64,000 nucleotides of DNA. Source: a bacterium. GTDB taxonomy: Bacteria > Campylobacterota > Campylobacteria > Campylobacterales > Sulfurovaceae. The stretch covers positions 1 to 64,000 of the forward strand of contig JAHJJU010000051.1 of assembly GCA_018822805.1 (NCBI GenBank). Direction: 5' to 3'. The notes beneath the pieces were generated by a model. The model saw nothing but the letters and a program-made list of their open reading frames with translations, ran no database searches and was not told where the DNA came from. The translations under genes and the position numbers were made by a program. This document shows, in pieces, positions 30,823-40,800 of this stretch (position 1 is its first letter; the number at the start of each line of letters is the position of its first letter).

Positions 30823-32145
30823 TTATGCATCGTTCATCATGGCTAAGAACTCTTCATTACTTTTGGTTTTTGTCATTTTAGAGAACAAAAACTTAAGTCC
30901 CTCAACATCTTCCATATTTTGCATGGCATTTCTAATTGCCCATACTTTTTGAAGGGTTTCAGGGTCAATCATCAGCTCTTCTTTTCTGGTTCCTGATTTG
31001 GTCACATCAATCGCAGGGTATATTCTTCGCTCCGATACATAACGGTTCAACACCACTTCCGAGTTACCTGTACCTTTAAACTCTTCAAAAATAACCTCAT
31101 CCATACGGCTACCCGTATCAATCAATGCTGTTGCAATAATGGTTAAAGAACCACCCTCTTCTATATTTCTAGCAGCACCAAAAAATCGTTTTGGTTTATG
31201 CAAAGCATTGGCATCAACCCCACCTGAAAGTACTTTACCCGAACTTGGCGTTACCGTGTTATAAGCACGAGCCAATCTTGTAATGGAATCGAGTAAAATA
31301 ACCACATCTTTACCACTCTCAACCCGTCTTTTTGCTTTTTCTATGACCATTTCTGCTGTACGAACATGATTTTGTGCTGGCAAGTCAAACGTTGAGCTGT
31401 AGACTTCACCTTTAACCGAACGTTGCATATCGGTTACCTCTTCCGGTCGTTCATCAACCAAAAGAACCATCAGTGAAACATCCGGAGTATTATGGGTAAT
31501 ACCATGTGCCAACTCTTTAAGAAGCTCTGTTTTACCCGTTCTAGGAGGAGCAACAATTAAGGCTCTTTGTCCTTTACCTATAGGGGTAAACAGATCAAGT
31601 ACACGACCTGTTAATTTTAATGGGTTGTATTCAAGTTTCAGCTGTTCCGTAGCATAAAGAGGCGTCAGGTTATCAAAAAGAGGTCGTTTTTTAGACTCTT
31701 CCGGTGGCAGGTAATTAATGGCTTCTATTTTTAATAAAGCATAATATTTTTCTTGATCTTTAGGTTGTCGTACTTGACCCGTTACAATGTCACCATTTCT
31801 AAGAGCAAAACGTTTAATTTGGGTTCCACTGACATAGGTATCGTTACTTGAGTTCGCAAAGTTGCCATCTTCTGAACGTAAGAAACCATACCCATCGTTC
31901 ATCACTTCTAAAATACCTGTAAAGAGAATAAATCCTCCTTGAGATACTTGTGACTTTAAAATTTCAAAAATAAGATCTTTTCTTTTATATTCATTTGGAT
32001 TTTCAACGTTAACTTTATTCGCTATTTGAACAAGTTCTTCTAGGGGTTTAGATTGTAGTTCTTCAACTTTATACCCTTCAACGGGTACGTGGGTACGATT
32101 ATTTTTCTTATTGGTGTTCTGTTTTTTTTGTTGTTGTTCGCTCAT
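30823..32145 (-). CDS. rho: Transcription termination factor Rho
   Basis: [58 protein letters not shown]. Confidence 0.96.
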   Translation of the reverse strand: MSEQQQKKQNTNKKNNRTHVPVEGYKVEELQSKPLEELVQIANKVNVENPNEYKRKDLIFEILKSQVSQGGFILFTGILEVMNDGYGFLRSEDGNFANSSNDTYVSGTQIKRFALRNGDIVTGQVRQPKDQEKYYALLKIEAINYLPPEESKKRPLFDNLTPLYATEQLKLEYNPLKLTGRVLDLFTPIGKGQRALIVAPPRTGKTELLKELAHGITHNTPDVSLMVLLVDERPEEVTDMQRSVKGEVYSSTFDLPAQNHVRTAEMVIEKAKRRVESGKDVVILLDSITRLARAYNTVTPSSGKVLSGGVDANALHKPKRFFGAARNIEEGGSLTIIATALIDTGSRMDEVIFEEFKGTGNSEVVLNRYVSERRIYPAIDVTKSGTRKEELMIDPETLQKVWAIRNAMQNMEDVEGLKFLFSKMTKTKSNEEFLAMMNDA

Positions 32146-32232
32146 AGGTCCTCTTGAAAGCTAAATGGGGATTTTGTAGTATTCATATAGTAGTTGCATA
32201 ATTATAGCAATATTTTGTTAATTTTTCTTTTT

Positions 32233-32625
32233 TTATGGGAATATCGCCATAAAGAGAAGGGGTACGTACAAAAAAACACCCAAAAACCCCATCCATGGTG
32301 CCATTTTCAGTGTTAATATTTTTTCCAACTCTTTGTCCATATTTTGATGGATATAACGTTGTTTTATCAACTCTATTTTAAAAAAGATATCAAATAATTT
32401 AATCAATAAAATGCTAATGATATAAAAATCTAGAACATTTAAATAGAGACTTACAAACAGCACAAAATAAAATGTTGGATGCACCATAAAGAAAAGAAAG
32501 ATACTCTTTTTATAGTAGATATACAATTTTTCAATTACGGCACCCAAGGTATTAGCTTTTTGAAGACGGGCTTCAAAGAGTTCCAAAATAATCATAATAA
32601 TTATAAATTGAGTGAGTATATCCAT
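32233..32625 (-). CDS. Hypothetical membrane protein (start trimmed to MDILTQF; ORF runs to 32712)
   Basis: Hydrophobic segments; the longer ORF would overlap the divergent HAD gene. Confidence 0.5.
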   Translation of the reverse strand: MDILTQFIIIMIILELFEARLQKANTLGAVIEKLYIYYKKSIFLFFMVHPTFYFVLFVSLYLNVLDFYIISILLIKLFDIFFKIELIKQRYIHQNMDKELEKILTLKMAPWMGFLGVFLYVPLLFMAIFP

Positions 32626-32679
32626 ACAAAAGATATTAGCAAATTTTAAGCTATAATTCTTCAAAAAAAAGAAAATTAA

Positions 32680-33513
32680 ATGAAAAAACTTTACATTACT
32701 GATTTGGATCATACTTTTTTACACAGTACACAACGTGTGAGCCATTTTTCTAAAAAAATTTGGAATGAAAAAGAACCTTACGCTGAACTCTCTGTAGCCA
32801 CTGCTAGAAGTTTTTCTAAAACCCATGAATTTTTAGAGGGATTAACCCTCAACACACCTCTCATTTTACTAGATGGTGCCATGGTTGCCACTACGGGGAA
32901 AAAACTTATAGACATTAAAACTTTAGGTAAAGAGATTGGTGATGCCATTATTCATGAGGGAATTGCTTTTGGTATCTATCCCTTTGTCATCTCACTCAAT
33001 GACCATAACTCTTTAGATGAAACGTTTGCCATTCCTCCTCTACTTAATGATTTTCAAGAGCATCTTATTGGGCACAACTATGCACAAGATAAACGTTTGG
33101 TCTTTAAGCAAAAAATCAATGGAGTAAATGATACCCTTAAAATTGTTTATATGGGAGATGAGAAAATTTTACGCCCCTTAACCAAGCATCTTCAAAAAGT
33201 TTTTGGTCATGAAGTTGAACTTAAATTGGCTCCTGAAAAGTATATGGATTGTTATTTCTTAACCATTCTCCATCCCTTAGGCGACAAAGCCCATGCCTTA
33301 GAAAAGGTTCACGAGTATCTTAATGTCTCGGCAAAAGAGACCACCGTTTTTGGAGACAGTTTAAATGATTTGGGTATGTTTAAATTGGCAGGCACTGCCG
33401 TAGCCGTAGGAAATGCACTGGACGTTGTAAAAAAAGAAGCAGATATTGTTTTAGAAGAAAGCAACGATGAAGATGCCGTTGCCAAATATCTTCAAAAAAA
33501 CATTAAGGCTTAA
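32680..33513 (+). CDS. HAD-IIB (Cof-type) hydrolase
   Basis: MKKLYITDLDHTFLHST (DxDxT); TTVFGDSLNDLGMFKLAGTAVAVGNALD. Confidence 0.88.
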   Translation: MKKLYITDLDHTFLHSTQRVSHFSKKIWNEKEPYAELSVATARSFSKTHEFLEGLTLNTPLILLDGAMVATTGKKLIDIKTLGKEIGDAIIHEGIAFGIYPFVISLNDHNSLDETFAIPPLLNDFQEHLIGHNYAQDKRLVFKQKINGVNDTLKIVYMGDEKILRPLTKHLQKVFGHEVELKLAPEKYMDCYFLTILHPLGDKAHALEKVHEYLNVSAKETTVFGDSLNDLGMFKLAGTAVAVGNALDVVKKEADIVLEESNDEDAVAKYLQKNIKA

Positions 33514-34187
33514 AAGTTAATTTTGTATCCTACTCCATATTGATTTTTAATTAAATCTTTAGGAATTTTTTTACGTAAATTTTTCACCAAGGTACGAATC
33601 GATGCATTGGTGATGGTTTTGTCAAATTCATCACCCCAAACATAAAAAAAGATCTCATCATCACAACAAGCTGCACCGTTTTTTTCTACCAAAAGTTCAC
33701 AAAGTTTTGTCTCACGTTTGGTTAAGAGCACCGATTGATCATTCCAAAAAAGTGTTTTACTTTTATCATCCCACATACAACCATAAGGCAGATGAATATT
33801 GTGCCCTTTGTCAATCTTTTTCGAAACTTTTAAAAGTGCTTTCATTAAGTCACCACGACCTACGGGCTTGATTAAATACGATGAAAAGTTTAAATCTACA
33901 ATATCTAAAAGAATCTCTCTGTCTGAATAGGCTGTTAACGCAATTAACTGAACTTCATCATCTGCCTCCCTAATCTTTTTTGCCAATCCCATACCATTAA
34001 GTTTTGGAATCTGTAAGTCCATAATAATCAATTGAGGTTTATATTTTTTATAGATCTCATAAGCTTCCTCTCCATCGCGAGCAAGATACAATGTGTTGCA
34101 ACACTCTTCTAAAAAATAAGCATACTTTTCTATAATTGTCTCTTCATCTTCTACATAAAGTATTGTTAAGTTTTTTAATGTTTTCAA
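33510..34187 (-). CDS. OmpR-type response regulator
   Basis: LYVEDEETIIEKY...LIIMDLQIPKLNG; C-terminal winged helix LTKRETKLCELLVEKNG...SIRTLVKNLRKKIPKDLIKNQYGVGYKI. Confidence 0.92.
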   Translation of the reverse strand: MKTLKNLTILYVEDEETIIEKYAYFLEECCNTLYLARDGEEAYEIYKKYKPQLIIMDLQIPKLNGMGLAKKIREADDEVQLIALTAYSDREILLDIVDLNFSSYLIKPVGRGDLMKALLKVSKKIDKGHNIHLPYGCMWDDKSKTLFWNDQSVLLTKRETKLCELLVEKNGAACCDDEIFFYVWGDEFDKTITNASIRTLVKNLRKKIPKDLIKNQYGVGYKINF

Positions 34188-34253
34188 ATTTTTTCCATAT
34201 TGTTAAATTAGTCTTTTTATAATGACATAATAAAGTGAGATAATAGTGATTTT

Positions 34254-34913
34254 TTAAAGATATACATTAGACATTAACCGACTATTCAACGCTTCTAAAC
34301 GCTCAGGTGTTCCTATATCGTGCCATTCACCGGCATAATGTTCTGTAGTTAACTTATTTTCATCTATGGCTTTAAAGAGTAATGGAGCCAATGCTTGTTT
34401 GCCGTATTTTAAATTGGAAAACATCTCTTTTGAATAATAACCGATACCTGAAAAAGTGTACTTCTCTTCAGTCCCGGTTAAAAAGAAATCTCCTTTTAAA
34501 TTATGTTCCGGATTATCAATCAAAATTAAATGAGCCAATTGCTCACGAGAGAGTTTAAAATTCTTATCATAAGGAAAGTCCGTCCAAACATCACCGTTAA
34601 CGACTAAAAAAGTATCACTTAAAAGAGCTAAAGCTTTTACTATTCCCCCGGCTGTCTCCAACGCACCTTCATCTTGCTCATCCGAGAAGTAAAGGTTTAC
34701 ACCGTATTGAGAGCCATCACCCAAATAGTCCATAATTTTTTCTCCCAAGTAGGCAACATTAATCACAATATCTTTAAAACCTGCATCTTTTAAATTTTCA
34801 ATATGCCAAACGATAAGGGGTTTTCCTCCTACTTTAAGCAGTGGTTTTGGGGTACTGTCGGTAAGAGGTCGCATTCGTGTTCCCAATCCGGCTGCTAAAA
34901 TCATGGCTGTCAT
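34254..34913 (-). CDS. murU: Sugar-1-phosphate nucleotidyltransferase, likely MurNAc-1-P uridylyltransferase
   Basis: MTAMILAAGLGTRMRPLTDSTPKPLLKVGGKPLI; VVNGDVWTD; HDIGTPERL; neighbours amgK and anmK. Confidence 0.78.
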   Translation of the reverse strand: MTAMILAAGLGTRMRPLTDSTPKPLLKVGGKPLIVWHIENLKDAGFKDIVINVAYLGEKIMDYLGDGSQYGVNLYFSDEQDEGALETAGGIVKALALLSDTFLVVNGDVWTDFPYDKNFKLSREQLAHLILIDNPEHNLKGDFFLTGTEEKYTFSGIGYYSKEMFSNLKYGKQALAPLLFKAIDENKLTTEHYAGEWHDIGTPERLEALNSRLMSNVYL

Positions 34914-34961
34914 TACTATTCCTCAACAATTAATTATTAATTGTATTTTATCATAATTAAT

Positions 34962-36854
34962 TTAGTTCATCTTCAATTTTTTAGGAATGATTATTTTACA
35001 AACAGCTCCCTCTTTTCCATTAAACAACGCTACACTTCCATACATACTTTGCTCTATAATAATTTTTAAGATATACAGCCCCAAACCCCTTCCCTTTCTA
35101 TCAAACTTTGTTGTAAAATAAGGCATAAAAAGATCATCTAACATCTCCTTATCAATACCTCTTCCATTATCTTTTATGGTGATTTCAACCCTACTTTCTA
35201 TTTCCGTTGCGTGAATCAAAACTTGAGCTTTTTTATTCTGTTTTAATGCAGCTTCAATAGCATTATTAATCACTATCAGTAATGCTTGAATCAGTTCAGA
35301 TTTGTATCCAAACATCTTTATATCATTCTCCATACCATACTTTAACAATACTGCCTCTTTCACAGAGATTAATACCAACTTTTGACTTTGTTCAAATACT
35401 GTAGAAAGATAAAAAGACTCCAATGTTTTCTTATTATTAAAAAAATTCATAAAATCATGAATGGTTCCGGAAAGATAGGCTGTTACTTCTTCTATATTGT
35501 TTAAATGTTCCTCCAATCTCTCTTCCGTCAATCTTGATTCTTTATAATCCACATCCACATCGAGTACAATCCCATTAATCACAGTAAGAGGTTCTCTCCA
35601 CTGATGGGCAATAGTGGATATCATTTCTCCCATGCTTGCTAATTTATTCTGTTGCACCAATAACTTCTGTTGTGCTAAGGTCTCTTTCTCAATCTCTTTA
35701 ATTTTATACGCCAAGATAAATGAGAAACATAAGACCTCAAAAAGTATCACAAATTGAAAAATGTAATCAATCGGAAAATCCAATTCAAGCAGATTCAAAT
35801 AGACAATAGGCAATAAAAGTCCGAAAAAAGCAACCAACGTCCAGATTAAGGCATATACCTTAGCAATGGGGTCTTCTTTATAAACTGCCAAATAATAGGT
35901 TGAAATAATAATAAAAACAACATAAACAGGAACCATAAGCAAAAAGAAATCAAAAATCACTTGTGCATGGGAAAAAATTTCAGCTTCCAAACAAACCACA
36001 TAGGATGCTGTTAATAGAAAAAAGATACCCATAAAGATGTTTAAACTTTTATGCACTTTGGGAAGTTGCTCTTTTAAATTCAAAATCGTCTGAATAAAAA
36101 GTGTCATGGCTATAAAAAAAGAACCCGAACTCATCTGAAACATCAACATATAATCAGGAAAGTAACGCTCCATAAATCCAAAAAAGCCTACAAAATAAAC
36201 CGTTACCCAAAAGGTATACAACACATAATAGAGATAAACCCGAAATTTTAAAAGAAAATAGAGAAAAAGATTATAAAGAAAGAGCAGTAACATTCCTCCA
36301 AAGAATATTCCTTCTACGATGTTGTACGTTTGATAAAAATCTAATAAATACTCTTTGGTAACCAACGTAAAATCAATATCTATTTTATTATAATTTAAAA
36401 TTTTAAAATAGACTTCTACCTCTTCAGAAGGTTTGAGGATTACGGGGAATATCATATGATTGGTATTAAACATACGCTCTTTTTTTTTAGCAATGACTCC
36501 ATCTTCTCGATAATTCACAATCTCACCGTTTCTAAGCATAAAAAACTCAATATGGTAGGTAAATTGATTCTCTGACTGAAGGTAATAGACTTTAGATTCT
36601 TTTGTGGTATTTTCTAATTTTAATTTAGCCCAATAGGCTTTGTCCAGATTTTCAATAGTGTTAAAGGCACTTTTATCCTCTTTCCATACGCTCTTACTTA
36701 AACTTGTCGGTGTTTCATTCAAATCATTTGCTAAGGTATAACGTATATACATTTTGGTTTTATACGCATTCTCTGTTCCTATTTTTAGTGCCGTTTCGGC
36801 ATAAAGTAAATTTAAAAAAAGTACTAATGTATAAAAGATTATCTTAACAATCAT
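34962..36854 (-). CDS. 7TMR-DISM sensor histidine kinase (copy 1)
   Basis: Periplasmic DISMED2-like domain, 7 TM, ISTIAHQWREPL, DNGRGI, GRGLGLYI. Confidence 0.9.
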   Translation of the reverse strand: MIVKIIFYTLVLFLNLLYAETALKIGTENAYKTKMYIRYTLANDLNETPTSLSKSVWKEDKSAFNTIENLDKAYWAKLKLENTTKESKVYYLQSENQFTYHIEFFMLRNGEIVNYREDGVIAKKKERMFNTNHMIFPVILKPSEEVEVYFKILNYNKIDIDFTLVTKEYLLDFYQTYNIVEGIFFGGMLLLFLYNLFLYFLLKFRVYLYYVLYTFWVTVYFVGFFGFMERYFPDYMLMFQMSSGSFFIAMTLFIQTILNLKEQLPKVHKSLNIFMGIFFLLTASYVVCLEAEIFSHAQVIFDFFLLMVPVYVVFIIISTYYLAVYKEDPIAKVYALIWTLVAFFGLLLPIVYLNLLELDFPIDYIFQFVILFEVLCFSFILAYKIKEIEKETLAQQKLLVQQNKLASMGEMISTIAHQWREPLTVINGIVLDVDVDYKESRLTEERLEEHLNNIEEVTAYLSGTIHDFMNFFNNKKTLESFYLSTVFEQSQKLVLISVKEAVLLKYGMENDIKMFGYKSELIQALLIVINNAIEAALKQNKKAQVLIHATEIESRVEITIKDNGRGIDKEMLDDLFMPYFTTKFDRKGRGLGLYILKIIIEQSMYGSVALFNGKEGAVCKIIIPKKLKMN

Positions 36855-38744
36855 CTACCTTATTATCCTATTCAGATTTTTAGGAATCGACATTTTACAA
36901 ATAGCCCCGTCATTGCCATTGACTATCTCAACACGCCCCTGCATACTCTGTTCAATAATCATTTTTAAAATATACAAGCCCAATCCCGTTCCTTTAGACT
37001 CATGTTTGGTTGTAAAATAAGGCGTATAAATATCATCCAATATCTCTTCAGAGATACCTCCTCCATTATCTTCTATGACAATGTTTAGATGATCATCTAC
37101 AACCGAAGCAGTAAGCACTATTTTTGCTTGAATCTGCCCTTTACTGCAGGCATCTACAGCATTGTTAATGACAATGAGCAGTGCTTGAATGAGTTCTGAC
37201 TTATAACCAATCATCTGTACATTTTCACTGATATTATAAAACAGTATGGTGTCTCCGACTGACATAAATGCCAACTTTCGACTTTGATGCAATACATCAG
37301 TGAGATAAAAAGGTTCTATGGATTTATTATGATTAAAAAAATTCATAAAATCATAAATGGTTTTAGAGAGATAGGCCGTGACCTCTTCTATCTCATTTAA
37401 GTGACTCTCCAATCTCTGTTGAGTTAACCTCTTTTTTCGATAATCTATATCCACATCCAATACAATCCCATTAATCTCACTTAAGGGTTGTCGCCATTGA
37501 TGGGCGATGGTCGATATCATCTCACCCATGCTGGCCAGTTTGCTTTGTTGCACCAACAACTTCTGTTGTGCTAACTTCTCTTTCTCCACCTCTTTAATTT
37601 TATACGCTAAAATAAACGAAAAACAAAGAACCTCAAAAAGCATTATAAATTGCAAAATATAGTCAGCAGGAATATCTATTGCTGTTAAATGCAAATAGAT
37701 AGCAGGAAGTATCATACTAGAGAAGCCAACCAAAGTCCAAACCAAGGCATATACCTTAGCGATCTTATCCTCTTTATAAACAGCCAGATAATACGTTGAT
37801 GCTATAATAAAAAATCCATATATCGGTACCATTATAAAAAAGAGATTAAAAAGTAACTGAGCATAAAAGAATGCTTGAATTTCAAGGAAAAAGATATTGA
37901 CAAAGGTTGTTAGCATAAAGTAGCCTATAAAAATATTTAAAATCGTGTGTATACGGGGTAACTGATTTTTCAAATTCAAAATAGATTGAACAAAAAGAGT
38001 CATTGCTATAAAAAAAGATCCTGAACTCAAATAGAACATCCATGTATAGTCGGGGAAATAACGTTGTGAAAATCCAAAAAACCCTACAAAATAGACCGTT
38101 AACCAAAAAGTATACAAGACATAGTAGAGATAAGCCCGAAATCTTAAAAGAAAATAGAGAAAAAGATTGTACAAAAGCATAATCAACATCCCCCCAAAAA
38201 AGAGACCTTCAACAATATTATAGGTCTGATAAAAATCCAAAAGATAAGCTTTGGTCACCAATGCAAAATCAATATCTATTTTATTGTAATTTTGGATTTT
38301 AAAGTAGACTTCCAACGCTTCAGAAGGTGCTATGGTTAAAGGAAAAATCATGTGACTGGTATTGAAAGTTCGAGATGGATTTTTAGAGACAACACCATCT
38401 TCTTGATAATCCACTGTTTGACCATTTTTAACTAAAAAAAACTCAATATGATAGGTGAATTTATTTTCAGATAGAAGATAATACTCTTTAGACTCCGTAG
38501 TATTATTTTGAAGAAACACTCTAGCCCAATAGGCTTTGTCTGAATTTTTAAATGTATTAAATGACGCTTTATGGTTCTCCCAAACTCTTTGGGTTAACAC
38601 TTCAGGTCTTTCATTAACATCCTCTGCCAGCGTATATTCTATATATTCTTTGGTCTTATAAGAGGATTCCGTACCTATTTTTAGTGTTTCAGAATGAAGA
38701 AAACTTAGTAAAAATATAACCATATATAACACTATTTTTTTCAT
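36855..38744 (-). CDS. 7TMR-DISM sensor histidine kinase (copy 2, tandem paralogue)
   Basis: Same architecture and near-equal length (629 aa); ISTIAHQWRQPL, DNGGGI, GTGLGLYI. Confidence 0.9.
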   Translation of the reverse strand: MKKIVLYMVIFLLSFLHSETLKIGTESSYKTKEYIEYTLAEDVNERPEVLTQRVWENHKASFNTFKNSDKAYWARVFLQNNTTESKEYYLLSENKFTYHIEFFLVKNGQTVDYQEDGVVSKNPSRTFNTSHMIFPLTIAPSEALEVYFKIQNYNKIDIDFALVTKAYLLDFYQTYNIVEGLFFGGMLIMLLYNLFLYFLLRFRAYLYYVLYTFWLTVYFVGFFGFSQRYFPDYTWMFYLSSGSFFIAMTLFVQSILNLKNQLPRIHTILNIFIGYFMLTTFVNIFFLEIQAFFYAQLLFNLFFIMVPIYGFFIIASTYYLAVYKEDKIAKVYALVWTLVGFSSMILPAIYLHLTAIDIPADYILQFIMLFEVLCFSFILAYKIKEVEKEKLAQQKLLVQQSKLASMGEMISTIAHQWRQPLSEINGIVLDVDIDYRKKRLTQQRLESHLNEIEEVTAYLSKTIYDFMNFFNHNKSIEPFYLTDVLHQSRKLAFMSVGDTILFYNISENVQMIGYKSELIQALLIVINNAVDACSKGQIQAKIVLTASVVDDHLNIVIEDNGGGISEEILDDIYTPYFTTKHESKGTGLGLYILKMIIEQSMQGRVEIVNGNDGAICKMSIPKNLNRIIR

Positions 38745-38788
38745 TTTATGTACGTAAATGTCCCATACTTTTTAATAAGAGCATTATA

Positions 38789-39718
38789 TTATGTTTTTAG
38801 TAATTCTCCTAGTGGTTTTAATTCATCGTACTTAGAACAGACTGTTTTGACGTATTTTAACGTTAAAGGAATATCTTTTAGATAAGCACTTTTATTATCA
38901 CGAATATTCAAACGTGCAAAAATTCCCAAAATCTTAAGGTGTCGTTGTAACCCTGTAAAGTCAAACCATCGTATAAACATTTCATCTGAAACCTCTACAC
39001 CTTTTAATGTTTTAAACTCTAATGCCAACGATTCCATCTGCTGTGCATCAAACTCAACATAAACATCTTTAAGCAAAGAGACCAAATCATAGGTTAAAGC
39101 ACCACAACGAGCATCTTGATAATCAATCAATGCCAACTTTCCATTTTCGAGCATGATGTTTCTAGAGTGAAAATCACGATGCACAAAAATGTTTTGAGGT
39201 TGTGAAAGTACCACGCTGGCAATGAGTTCTAAACTGTTGTCTAAAACAGACTGTTGAATGTCACTCAAGCCAACTTGTAGATGTTGCTTCAAATACCACT
39301 CTTGCATTAAGTTCATCTCAAAGAGAAGAAACTCTCTATTATAGAGATCCAAACCGGTTGTATCAATGGTTTGAATCTTCACTATCTCAGAAATTGCTTT
39401 CATATAAAGCAACTCTACACTCATAGGGCTTAACATGTCTGCTAAATGTCTACTTCCTAAATCGGTCAATAAAAGATAACCCTCTTGCAAATTTTGAGAC
39501 ACAATACGAGGTACTTCCACCTTAGCTTTAAGAAGACGTACGGAGATGTCTATAAACGGATAGACACTCTCCTTATCAGCCGAAGCGTCCATAATTACAA
39601 AACTTTCTTCACCCACCTTCAAACGATAATATTTTCTAAAACCGGCATCAGCCGTAATGACCGATAATTCATAATTTTTATATCCTAACTTCTTTATCCA
39701 TGCTTCAATTTGTTGCAA
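38789..39718 (-). CDS. amgK: Aminoglycoside-phosphotransferase-fold sugar kinase, likely MurNAc/GlcNAc anomeric kinase
   Basis: IFVHRDFHSRNIMLENGKLALIDYQDARCGALTYDLVSLLKD; overlaps anmK, near murU. Confidence 0.8.
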   Translation of the reverse strand: MQQIEAWIKKLGYKNYELSVITADAGFRKYYRLKVGEESFVIMDASADKESVYPFIDISVRLLKAKVEVPRIVSQNLQEGYLLLTDLGSRHLADMLSPMSVELLYMKAISEIVKIQTIDTTGLDLYNREFLLFEMNLMQEWYLKQHLQVGLSDIQQSVLDNSLELIASVVLSQPQNIFVHRDFHSRNIMLENGKLALIDYQDARCGALTYDLVSLLKDVYVEFDAQQMESLALEFKTLKGVEVSDEMFIRWFDFTGLQRHLKILGIFARLNIRDNKSAYLKDIPLTLKYVKTVCSKYDELKPLGELLKT

Positions 39719-40793
39719 AAACTCCCCCTAAAATTGTACTTTTTTTTGCACCCGTCACACGCGCTAGTGCTATGGGTTTCTCTGTTAAACGCATCTGTGC
39801 AAACCATGCAAATATCATTGCTTCCATATTGTCACTGCTTACAGCATAAGCATCGGTTGTTGTTACTCTAACGGTTGGTAATGCTTCTTGTAGGGAATAC
39901 ATCAAAAAAAGATTTCGTGCACCACCACCACAAACCAGTAACTCTTTAATATCAAACTTTTTAATTTCATTACAAATTGAGTGTACCGTCAATGCCAACA
40001 ACGTGGCTTGAACATCAACATCTATTATTTTACCCAATGGTTCTAAATATTTTATTAAAAATTTCTTATTAAAATATTCTCGTCCTGTACTTTTAGGATA
40101 ATTTAAGTTAAAATAGTCATCTTTTAACATAGTATCTAATAATTGTCTGTTTACGCTTCCTGATTTTGCCCATGCCCCATCACGGTCATAAGAGCGTTGT
40201 TTTTTCTCTTGAATCCACATATCCATTAAGACATTTCCACACCCAGTATCGTAACCTATCAGTTCAGGCTCTAATACAGTAATATTAGCCATCCCCCCAA
40301 TGTTCACTACAGCACACTTTTTGATGTTTGAAAAAAGAAATTGATGAAAAGCAGGTGCAAAAGGAGCTCCTTGTCCACCCATAGCAACATCTTTAGCTCT
40401 AAAATCAGCCACCACATCAATACCTGTTTTAACAGCTATAAGTGAAGGATCTCCCAGTTGCATCGAAAAAGGGTAGTCACCATTGGGCTCATGCCAAAGT
40501 GTCTGACCATGAGAACCAATGGCTCTAATATCCTCCGGACTTAAATGTTCATTTTTTAATAAACAGCTCACAGCTTCAGAAAAAAAGAGAGCCAACTTAT
40601 GATCTATCTGACCTACTTGTTGAAGTGTTGTTGTCTCGGCAATCATCAAAAGAATTTCATCTTTAAAATCTTTAGAAAAAGGCATAAAAAATGACGCTTC
40701 TAACACACAAGCATCTTCAGATATTTGACAGAGTGCGACATCTACACCATCTAAACTTGTTCCTGACATTATGCCAATATATCGTTCTTTCAT
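39705..40793 (-). CDS. anmK: Anhydro-N-acetylmuramic acid kinase
   Basis: MKERYIGIMSGTSLDGVDVAL; GGMANIT; DTGCGNVLMD; LLVCGGGARN. Confidence 0.93.
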   Translation of the reverse strand: MKERYIGIMSGTSLDGVDVALCQISEDACVLEASFFMPFSKDFKDEILLMIAETTTLQQVGQIDHKLALFFSEAVSCLLKNEHLSPEDIRAIGSHGQTLWHEPNGDYPFSMQLGDPSLIAVKTGIDVVADFRAKDVAMGGQGAPFAPAFHQFLFSNIKKCAVVNIGGMANITVLEPELIGYDTGCGNVLMDMWIQEKKQRSYDRDGAWAKSGSVNRQLLDTMLKDDYFNLNYPKSTGREYFNKKFLIKYLEPLGKIIDVDVQATLLALTVHSICNEIKKFDIKELLVCGGGARNLFLMYSLQEALPTVRVTTTDAYAVSSDNMEAMIFAWFAQMRLTEKPIALARVTGAKKSTILGGVFATN

Positions 40794-40800
40794 GCCTGCC

